DNA of 64,000 bases, taken from Eulemur rufifrons. Taxonomy: Eukaryota > Chordata > Mammalia > Primates > Lemuridae. The notes beneath the pieces are model-generated. The model was given only the letters and a program-made list of their open reading frames with translations. It did no database searches and was not told the origin of the DNA. The stretch is from positions 105,484,965-105,548,964 of the forward strand of contig NC_091001.1 of assembly GCF_041146395.1 (NCBI RefSeq), given 5' to 3'. Position numbers and translations under genes: made by a program. Each line of letters starts with the position of its first letter. The first letter of the stretch is position 1. This document shows positions 55,765 through 64,000 of this stretch, in pieces.

Positions 55765-56385
55765 ACACTGGTTTAGTTTGTGAATTGTTGTCTTAGGTTG
55801 TAGGTCCAAGAAACTAGTTAAAAGTGAAAATTGAAGTTGCTTTCTTTTTGTATTAGATAAATTCAGCATAAGTTAGCTTTCAAATCAGAAGGAAAGACAT
55901 ATCTGTCCTTTTAAGTCCTGTTGTGAGGTGGCAAATTAGAAGTGTGTGAACAATGATGTCTATTTCCTTACATTTCTAGTTTATCATATACGGATCTGTC
56001 ACCGTTGAAAATCATACATACAACCATTATCATCAATTATCTTCAGTTCTTTGCACTTTATACCTATGACTCACATTTTTATTCTTTCAAATGTTTATTT
56101 ATTTTAATATTCCAGTTTCCTTCTCTTTCCTGCTCTTTCTCCCTGTTGGTCACCCCATCTTTCTTCTGCAAATATTCATTGTGGCTACTCCATGTAACAC
56201 CCATGGCATTAGAGACTCAAAACTGGGCTCAGACCTCATGATTCCGACCACACTAGCCATGATTTCAGCATAATTTTGAAAATAGCAGTGGATTCTAGGT
56301 GGTTAGAGGAAGTAAGCATTACTACAAATGTGTAAACAAGTCTAATACAATGGGGAAATTAGTCAGGAAAATCAGGTGATATTAA
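55765..56385. other. Flank without recognised gene
   Basis: AT-rich, short T-rich frames. Nothing recognised. Confidence 0.3.
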
Positions 56386-56389
56386 TAGC

Positions 56390-56560
56390 TGCTAATTATT
56401 GAAAGATGATCATATGCCAAGCAATCCTGCTAAGTGGTTTGTATATATTATGTCAATCCTCACAGCAGCCCCATCTAAAAGGTAACTAATGCTGAGAGAG
56501 GTTAAATACCTTGCTTGTGGTTTCCACTGCTTGGAGATATCCAGTCAGGATTAAGGTCCA
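56390..56560 (-). repeat. MIR SINE fragment
   Basis: 'atatgccaagcaatcctgct', 'tatgtcaatcctcacagcag', 'ctgagagaggttaaatacct' follow reverse-complement MIR. Confidence 0.7.
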
Positions 56561-56564
56561 GGTA

Positions 56565-57795
56565 ATTTTAATTGTATTACTAGAATTCTTTTCCGTTATG
56601 TTAACAGGGTCCTGAAGATTCAGAAGTGAGGGAAACTAAGACAGATTGGAGAGATGCATGAAGGCTTCCAGAGACAATGCTGCTGTACTAAGGTAAAAAT
56701 TTTTACTGACATTTCAATCCTGCATACATCACTTGACCATTTCAGGTGCAACTCGACAGCTTTGAACATCTCCTTCCTTAATTAGATTAGCTATACCATC
56801 TAGCATTACTAATTATAATTGGTTATCTAACCCAACAGTTGTAATGATTGCTGTAAATATGTAAATGTTACATGTCTTAGCATCATTCAGATTTGTGCAC
56901 ACTTTATTACAGCCCTCTTCATTTTTCTTCTCACGACCCAAGAATGCTGAAGTTTGATTTAAATGCCATCCCATGCTTCTTGTATTGTGTCTCCGATTCC
57001 AGGATTGCAACCAAAAATAAATTATATGCACTAAGATTTCATGATATGTTCTATCATAAAAAAAAAAAAAAAAAAAAAAACAGCTTGTGAACAAAACGCA
57101 CAGCTATTTGGAAGGAATCATTAGGTACCTTGGTCCTTACCATGAAAGCTTTTATTATGAAGTCAAGTAGAAACACTAATCTGTGTTGGCCTTACCATGT
57201 ATACCCATCATGTGCTGAAATATATGACTAATTTTTATTGCTCTTTTACATGAATTAGAAAAAAGTGCCCCTTCTGAATTGGTATACAGCTAGGCTAGAG
57301 GAAGGGCCTCTCTGAAGAGAAGCAGGCATTCCTTCTTTCAGATGGATGCAGCCCTGAGCCAGGATGCAAGCTTGGCAGGTGGAGAGAGGGTTGGATTGCA
57401 GCCCATGCTTCACGATAGACCAGGGACTTTTGTGAAGGAAACAACCACATGCATTTGTTCTGCCTGTGCCTGTCACTATATAGGAAATGACAGGTAGAAG
57501 GCCGAGTATTTTGCATGCATTTCTCATAGTCTTATAACCACCTGGAAGGGGAAGGTGGATAGTGAGGAAACTGACTAACGGCAGTAAAGAGAATGCAATT
57601 ATTAAGTGTGAGAGTCAGGACTCAGACTGAGGTCTGATTAATTCTAAAGTCTGGCTCATCCTCTCTGATACACTAACACCTTCTTTTGGCTCTGAAAGAA
57701 TTTTCAAACTTGTGGGTGGCATGATCAGCATTCATAAAAAAAAAAAAAGCAGCAAACAGAATCCTCCACTTGTTGTGTATATTAAACATTTTCCC
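56565..57795. other. Flank with A24-type homopolymer, no gene recognised
   Basis: A long A run lies at about 57057-57080 with an AATAAA about 40 bp upstream, and a second A12 run at about 57738-57749. They could be retrocopy tails, but the sequence upstream of each has no coding similarity that I recognise. Confidence 0.4.
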
Positions 57796-57799
57796 ATCT

Positions 57800-58180
57800 C
57801 TTTGACTTTGTTCAGTCTCTTTCTTCTACTCGGAGTTCCCTTTTCTTCTCATCTTCATGTGTTCACATCGTAACTATTTTTCTAGATATCAATCAAATAT
57901 CACTCTCTCCATGAAGCTTATTCTGATTCCTTTTAACATGAAAATAATCTCCATCCTCCAAACCACCAAAGCACTTTATGTTACCACTCTTATGGATCTG
58001 ATCTTGTTTGAACTTGCATCATGGCTATCTGTGTATACGCCTTTTTTAAACTCCTATAGTGAACTAGAAATTCTTGGATGCTGGCATTACATAAAGTTTG
58101 GCTTTTTATCACTTCCTTGCATAGTGTAGAAGCTCAAAGTTTTGTTGATTAAGTGGACAAATGATTGGATAAATAAATTC
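57800..58180 (+). repeat. L2 LINE 3' fragment
   Basis: 'aatatcactctctccatgaa', 'gcttattctgattcctttta', 'ccaccaaagcactttatgtt' and 'gcatagtgtagaagctcaaa' ending 'ttttgttgattaagtggac' follow the L2 3' order. Confidence 0.65.
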
Positions 58181-58317
58181 ATTAATTAAACAATAATAAT
58201 TAAGGTTTATTTTCAATAAAATAATATCCAAGCTACCTATACCACTGTAAATAATTTCAAAATCTTGATAAGGCAGTTTAGAAAAATCTTAAACAATCAA
58301 AAAGCTGACACGGTAAG

Positions 58318-58430
58318 TGTTACGGGTTGAATTGTGTTTCCCTCAAACTTGTACGTTGAAGTCCCCAGAAGGTGACTTGACTTGGAAATAGGATTCCTGT
58401 AGATATAAGTAGTTAAGAGGCTAGCGAGAA
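58318..58430 (+). mobile_element. MaLR/ERVL-type LTR 5' fragment
   Basis: 'tgttacgggttgaattgtgt', 'ttccctcaaacttgtacgtt', 'gaagtccccagaaggtgact' and 'tgacttggaaataggattcc' match the start of MLT1-class LTRs. Broken off after about 110 bp where L1-type sequence follows. Confidence 0.7.
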
Positions 58431-58436
58431 ACAATG

Positions 58437-58790
58437 CATCGCCTAGAGGGGAAAAACAATTTGAACAACTGTAGATTTCTCAGCTGAAACCGTGGAGGCC
58501 AGAAAAAAGTGGCACAAAATATTCAGATGCTGAAAGAAAAGAATTACCAATTCTGGATTTTACACATAGCAAAAATATCCTTCAGGAATGAAGGGAACGT
58601 ACAAACATTCTCAGATGAAGGGAAACTAAAAGACTTTGTTGCTAGAAAAACTGGCCTTAAGGAATGTCCAAAGGAATTTCTCTAAATAGAAAAGAAATGA
58701 TAAAAGAATGAGACTGGGCCTTCAAGAAGGAAGAAAGAACAAATAAATGTGTAAGACCATAGATAAATATAATTGGCTATCTTTTTTCAT
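58437..58790 (+). mobile_element. L1M-type LINE internal fragment
   Basis: 'gatttctcagctgaaaccgt', 'aaagaattaccaattctgga', 'atatccttcaggaatgaagg' and 'caaaggaatttctctaaata' follow a common old-L1 internal layout. No poly(A) or 3' UTR. Confidence 0.65.
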
Positions 58791-58959
58791 ATGAGTTAAC
58801 CCTTTAGAGGGCATACTTTACATAGCACATAAATCAGGAGGCTTCTTAAATGTCAAAGAGGATGGTAGGTATGGTGATTAATTTTAGACTTTGGTAGTTT
58901 AGGTATGCAAGTTGCAATTTTTAGGAAAACCATGAAAATAATTGTGATCAAACTAACCA

Positions 58960-59470
58960 CTTGCTAGATGTCCGTCTTAAATGTCATATAGACATCATAA
59001 GCCAACACATCCAAAATGGAATTTATTCTAGTACCTCCCAAACCTGCTCTGATTCCTGTTTGAAGTCTTAGTGAATGGCACTAATATCCAGCCGGCTGTC
59101 CTAAACACAGATCTGGGTATCATCCCTGATTCTTCAAAGAACGAAATTTTGTAAGGTCAGATTTGTCTGGTCACCATTTTACCTCTCTAGAGCTGCCCCA
59201 TTCCCCCTCACAAGCACACATAGTCTTTGCTGCTATCATCTTTTATTTGGATTACTACAATAAATTAAAAACTGATCCTCAAACCAGTTTTACCACTCCA
59301 ACCTATTCTCTTCAAAGCTCCCTGCCTGACTTTATTCTGCCTGTAATTTACTCAGAATAGTGGTGTCTCTCACCTATTTGAAATCTTTTATTGGCTCTGC
59401 ATTTCCATTAGGATTTAGTTCAAACTCCTTCATATGGGAAACATGAGTGCCTGCCAGGTATGGGGCCCAA
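58960..59470 (+). repeat. L2 LINE fragment (ORF2 end region)
   Basis: 'acatccaaaatggaatttat', 'cccaaacctgctctgattcc', 'tgggtatcatccctgattct', 'ttttatttggattactacaa' and 'caaagctccctgcctgactt' follow L2 order upstream of its 3' end. Confidence 0.75.
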
Positions 59471-59474
59471 GACA

Positions 59475-60900
59475 TCCAGCATTCCGGAATCACACTGTTA
59501 ATATTTAAACAGCATGGCCGGTCCCCCATTCCCCACAGAACCTATCTTCCTCTTTATATATCTGAGAGTCCTTGAGAGGTTTAGGATTTTTCTGGCCATC
59601 TGATTCCTGCAGGACAGTTCTCTAGCTGATCTTGAACAAACCCAGTTCTCCCCCCATTCTCCCTTGTAGTTCTCAAGAATAACTGTGAAATGTTCTGGGA
59701 ATGCACATCCTGATATAAGCAGCCTGGGCTCTATCACAGTCCCTCCTAGAAGCAGCGTGCCCTTGGGTTATGAAATCCAGAGTGGGCTGCTTTTGGGAGT
59801 CCCTCCGCTGGGGTGCAGGTAGGGCACTTGCAGAAGAGATTACATCTGACCTTGGAAGCTTTCCTGAGCCTTGAGGTACAAGCTAGCCCTGAGTCCTAAG
59901 CTTCTGTTATCCTTTGCTACCCATCTGTAAGTAATAAAACTGCTTTATACAACTTGCATGTTTGAGCATTCTGTCGCTTCAGACTCATGCTCCAGACACG
60001 AATTGTGTTATTCCTCCAGAATAAAGAATCAGCAGCTGCAACGGATATCTTGCTTCCTAAGTAGCACCTTTTAGTTCCTGGTGGCATATAGAGCCCTTTG
60101 ATACTGCTTTGGGCATTCCGAATGGTGTTTAGCATTTGCATGGCCCTAGTCCTTTGAATGTTTTTATCTCTTTGCTTCTGGGGGCACCTTATCACCAATC
60201 TCTTTCCTAGTTAACATTTTCCGAAAGTCAGATTTTAGGTTAATTCCTCCACGGAGACATCCATGATGCTCTGGATTAGGTTAGATGCTTCCGTAATGGA
60301 CCTTCAGTGGATACTGTATGTCCCTCACCATGGAGAGTATCACATTCCATTGCAACGATCTGCTTGCTCCCTGAGGGCAGGAGCCGTGTTATCTTTGCCA
60401 CTGTAAACCTTACGGCAGGTACAGTCCTAGTTCGTCATAAAAATCAATAAACACCTGCCACAGAAATGAAAAACAAGTTTATGATTCTTTTCTGAGAAGC
60501 TCAGAGGAGGAAGCTTCATTGTCCTCCAGCAACTCTGAATAAGGGATCACCAGTCACTGACGGGCTTTCTTTGCCTCCCATATTGGACAATTTCTAAGTT
60601 ATTACCTGTTTCTGCTATACTAATATAGTGTGATCCGAGGTATTTATTTTTAAAAGTCAGGGAAAAAACATAAAAAATAAACAACAAACTTTCTTACAGT
60701 TTTCAAGGAAAGTAAAAACAGAAGATATAGCTTCCCCTATTAGATTAAATCATTTTTCAAGGACATGCTAATTTTAATCTGGGTTGTAAGAAATACCCCA
60801 ATTACTACATTTCGCAAATCCATGTAGCATGAGTTTTCTGTCACATTTGCCTAAAATATCCTATTTTACTTTGCCTCATTTGATTTAATTGTTCTTGAAA
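59475..60900. other. Flank; possible unassigned LTR at 59480-60010
   Basis: A plus-strand AATAAA occurs at 59934-59939 ('gtaataaaactgctttat'), close to a CATG-rich segment, a layout seen in LTRs, but no family or end repeats could be fixed. The rest (60010-60900) has no recognised gene or repeat. Confidence 0.3.
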
Positions 60901-60913
60901 TATTCTACATTTT

Positions 60914-60918
<5 letters not shown>

Positions 60919-60948
<30 letters not shown>

Positions 60949-61264
60949 TTGAGACAGAGTCTCACTTTGTTGCCCAGGCTAGAGTGAGTGCCGTGGCGTC
61001 AGCTTAGCTCACAGCAACCTCAAACTCCTGGGCTTAAGCGATCCTACTGCCTCAGCCTCCCGAGTAGCTGGGACTACAGGCATGCGCCACTATGCCCGGC
61101 TAATTTTTTCTATATAGATTTTTGGGTGTCCATATAATGTCTTTCTATTTTTAGTAGAGACGGGGTCTCGCTCAGGCTGGTCTCGAACTCTTGACCTTGA
61201 GCAATCCACCCGCCTCGGCCTCCCAGAGTGCTAGGATTACAGGCGTGAGCCACCGCGCCCGGCC
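60919..61264 (-). mobile_element. Lemur-type dimeric Alu with 13-bp target duplications
   Basis: Starts with a long T run (60916-60947, the reversed A-tail) and ends in GCGCCCGGCC at 61264. It has the same long linker as the other Alu ('ttctatatagatttttgggt') and lemur-type right-monomer wording ('agtgccgtggcgtcagctta'). TACATTTTTCTTT is found at 60906-60918 and again at 61265-61277. Confidence 0.97.
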
Positions 61265-61279
61265 TACATTTTTCTTTAA

Positions 61280-62375
61280 ACTTAGATCTTGACGGTGTTG
61301 CCCTCAGGTGTAAGAAATTTATTTTTTACAAACTTAAGGATAAAAGAATCTCAACCCCATTCTTTCTTCTAAAAACCTTTGATGTGATACTTAAAAAATT
61401 AATTTACTTATTTAAAAATAGTATAGTATCATAGTACCATGTACTCTTTTCTAACAATTTCCAAGTTATCTAGGATTTTAAAAATTTTTAATAAATGGAG
61501 ATAATTTAATCTCCATTTAGAACACAAAATTTTGCATAGCTATTTAACATAAGCTTCACAGCCACCTCAAGCAACAGATGAATGCAGTCACTTTTATCCA
61601 CATTTACAGAGCATAGTAAGTTGCAATTTTAATCCAAGCCTCAAATTTGTAATTTTCTTTGTTTGACATGTGGAAAATACATGAAGTTTCGTAGTTTGAG
61701 AATATATTTTATTTCCACACAAAGTACATTAAAAATAACAACTAAAATAAACTCATCAGAAGATATAGCTCTGTTAAGCAAATTTATAAAAGTGAAATAA
61801 AACTTCAGGGCATAATAGCAGAGTCCTTATAGTACAAATGTGCTAAAGTCTTTTAGGCTCCTTTGCCATCAAATTAATTACTTGATTAATGTGGAAAAAA
61901 AAATGAGCCTACCTTCACATTTAAAGTTGATGTTATCAACCTCCTTCAAACAGAAAATTCAGTTAAGAAAATCCGTTTTTAAAAGAGTCTGTAATAAAAA
62001 AGATAATTATGAGTTTGGAGCATCTCAAATTATAGTGTTCCACAGAATTTTAGAGCAAAAAGAGATCTTTCAGATCTGCTAATATTACGAAATTTTAAAG
62101 AATTGCAGTATTCTAATGCTTTTTCAAGGTGCTTTAACCTGAATTCCCACATACAATTCCATATTTTGGTTCTGACACAGGAGGAAATTTTCATCAATCC
62201 TCAACAAATAAGATAAAAGAACTAGTAACATTTTTATACACTCAATTACATTAAATTTAAAGACTTAAATGTTTGCTAAGATTTTTATTGTTCCATGTTT
62301 TTCGAATTCAAATGATATTTTCTTGTCTTTATTTGGAGCAATAAAAATTGGCAACCGTCTCAGCCTCACCTTCCC
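61280..62375. other. AT-rich flank without recognised gene
   Basis: Includes a perfect 11-bp inverted repeat (61492-61502 / 61509-61519) and a weak reverse-complement MIR at about 61545-61650. Frames at 61840-62082 have no domain. Confidence 0.4.
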
Positions 62376-62378
62376 TTT

Positions 62379-62422
62379 GTGTGTGTGTGTGTGTGTGTGT
62401 GTGCGCACGTGCATGTGAGTGT
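62379..62422. repeat. (GT)n microsatellite
   Basis: Twelve uninterrupted GT units (62379-62402), then a degenerate GCGCACGTGCATGTGAGTGTG tail-type stretch. Confidence 0.9.
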
Positions 62423-62489
62423 GTAATTTTATTGGTCTGTGATATCAAACAATTTGAGACTCAGGGATATTAGCCATTGCTGGTGCCTC

Positions 62490-62615
62490 TCTGGAAGCAT
62501 AGATGGGTAAACTGAGGGCCAGAAGTGCTAAGCGACTTGCTGTAGGTTAGAGCTCAGAACCTGGATCCCCTGATTCCCAGGCTAAGTTTGTCCAGCTCAC
62601 TGTGCTGCCACAGAA
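62490..62615 (-). repeat. MIR SINE fragment
   Basis: 'gatgggtaaactgagggcca', 'ctaagcgacttgctgtaggt' and 'agctcactgtgctgcca' are reverse-complement MIR. Confidence 0.65.
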
Positions 62616-62619
62616 ACCA

Positions 62620-63590
62620 CGGAAGAGCTGCTTTTCCCTCTTCTTTGCCAAGTCTAACAGTAGGAAGCCGAATTGCCCATTAAAATTCTACTCGCTGATT
62701 CATGATAAGGCATTAAAATTTAAAAATCTATCCCTTTTGTCAAGTACCTTTCCTTTTATTAATTATCTAATTACAACAGACTCAATTGATTAATAACCCT
62801 TGGTACATGAATTTCCAGCTTATTGATAAAGTCCATCTGGGTACTAGAGTGTACGTGAATGAAAGTTTATTTAAAAATTATTAGAGCATTTCAAATGAAG
62901 GTAAATAAAACCAGTCCAGTCTCGACAAAATTGTGGGAAATTCATGAGGGGTGAGAGATTATTTTCAATGGTAATATTAAGGAGAGTCACTCTCCAGCAC
63001 TGAGCCTACAGAAGATAACATCTTAAACACAAATTTCATTCTCCGATGGCAGAAGAACTGTTAAACAGCTGGAGTTCAGGAAAGAAAATAGCCTTAAGTA
63101 GGGTGAAATTCCAAAACACACTATAAAAACAAGCGCATGATATTTTTATTGATGTGATTTATTTTGAAAAGGAGGCAAGTAAATATTTAAAAAACAAAGT
63201 CAATAATTTTCTTTTTATTTGTTCAGACAAATGAAAAGGTCAGGAATCAAACTCCTTGTATGGTGTGCTCCCAGGAGACAGAACCACTGCAGTGATTTTT
63301 CAGCTTTGTAATTACTGCCAGTTTGCAAAGAGCATGCATATTTGCATAATATAAAGCAACATGCTACCAATACAACAAAATGTGGGATACAACAGCCAAT
63401 GTGGCAAAATTAACTGGACCTAAGGGGAAATTAACTCTTTTAGCCTACACTGATTGTTCCCAGGATCTCTAGAAAGTGGGCATTTTGGAAGTTGATGGTG
63501 GGAACAGATGTTTCCTGTGATGCCTACCAGTTCTGCAGATGGCACATCCAAGGCGTGACAAAAGCTGAGCAGCAAGAAACTGGAAATAAT
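62620..63590. other. Flank with POU/octamer motif, no gene recognised
   Basis: 63330-63350 holds ATGCAT and the octamer ATTTGCAT in tandem (63334-63347). 62740-62800 is AT-rich with TTAATTA words. No repeats recognised in 62950-63590. Confidence 0.4.
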
Positions 63591-63594
63591 CCTT

Positions 63595-63740
63595 TATGTT
63601 TGCATGGTGCACTAATATTTTACAAAACTCTTTGCATGTGGGAGATCTGAGGTTCAGAAATGTCCAGGGGCTTGTTCAAGTCAGGCCATACATGGTTCGA
63701 GTGGAATAGAAATGAGTGTCATCTGACTCCAGATTCCACT
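63595..63740 (-). repeat. MIR SINE fragment
   Basis: 'gcatggtgcactaatatttt', 'gagatctgaggttcagaaat' and 'ggggcttgttcaagtcaggc' are reverse-complement MIR. Confidence 0.5.
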
Positions 63741-64000
63741 TGTCTGCCACCCTCCACTTCAACTGGAACACACCTGTCTATCACTCAGTGTGGTAGAAAA
63801 TGCTTGCATCTTAAAATTTGCACTATAAGCATGTTCATTTCATCTGGAAGATGGCTATTAATTTTTCCTGAGTTTTGTTATACGTGTGTACTCAATGACC
63901 TTGAGACTCTGGCCTTGCAAATGAGGATATGAAGTTAAGTGATCATCCAAAATTCAGCCTAGATAAAACCCATGATTTGATGTCTCTTGGCTCCAGGTTG
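63741..64000. other. Window end, nothing recognised
   Basis: Short unique segment; no supported feature. Confidence 0.4.

Noticed and set aside
56860..57080. Processed pseudogene ending in the A24 run
   Set aside because: An AATAAA precedes the A run, but by about 40 bp; no coding similarity was recognised upstream and no clear target duplication flanks the segment.
59480..60010. Complete ERV LTR
   Set aside because: Only an AATAAA and a loose LTR-like layout are visible; no TG...CA ends or family match, so it is left as a possibility in the flank entry.

Overview
This is a window of a large mammalian nuclear genome, almost certainly from a strepsirrhine primate and most likely a lemur. The evidence is two dimeric Alu elements (41524-41872 and 60919-61264) with the long A-rich middle linker and right-monomer wording seen in lemur Alus. 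Primate-type L1, L2, MIR, MaLR LTRs and hAT-Charlie/Tigger relics make up much of the rest. There are no bacterial operons, CRISPR arrays or phage genes.

One protein-coding gene is well supported: LRATD1 (FAM84A), an intact 292-codon reading frame on the minus strand (2826-3704). It lies inside a CpG-rich block (about 2590-5430). A consensus splice acceptor sits 36 bp upstream of its ATG. A CCAAT/GC-box promoter near 4950-5060 faces the same way, and candidate poly(A) signals lie at 1777-1782 and 1686-1691. In human the gene is at 2p24.3, so everything above about 5.5 kb here should be its upstream gene-poor flank.

Layout: 1-1660 is downstream unique sequence. 1660-5430 holds LRATD1 and its CpG island. 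5.5-20 kb is upstream flank with old L2, MIR, MLT1-like LTRs, MER5-like elements and a Tigger-like element. 20.0-21.1 kb is a 5'-truncated minus-strand L1. 21.1-41 kb is flank with a TAAT-rich enhancer candidate (24043-24300), three L1 3' tails on one strand (24.8, 29.1 and 31.6 kb) and more old repeats. 41.5-41.9 kb is an Alu with perfect 15-bp target duplications. 42-48 kb is mostly unique. 48.1-55.2 kb is a composite: an old L1 with a twin-priming type 5' inversion, split by a younger minus-strand L1 that lacks ORF1. 55.2-64 kb holds more L2/MIR/L1M/LTR fragments, the second Alu, a GT repeat and a POU/octamer-bearing segment near the end.

I found no undescribed multi-gene system. The points most worth checking are the LRAT domain of LRATD1 with its catalytic motif changed, the clustered homeodomain-type motifs upstream, and the L1 rearrangements, which can be read directly from the sequence.
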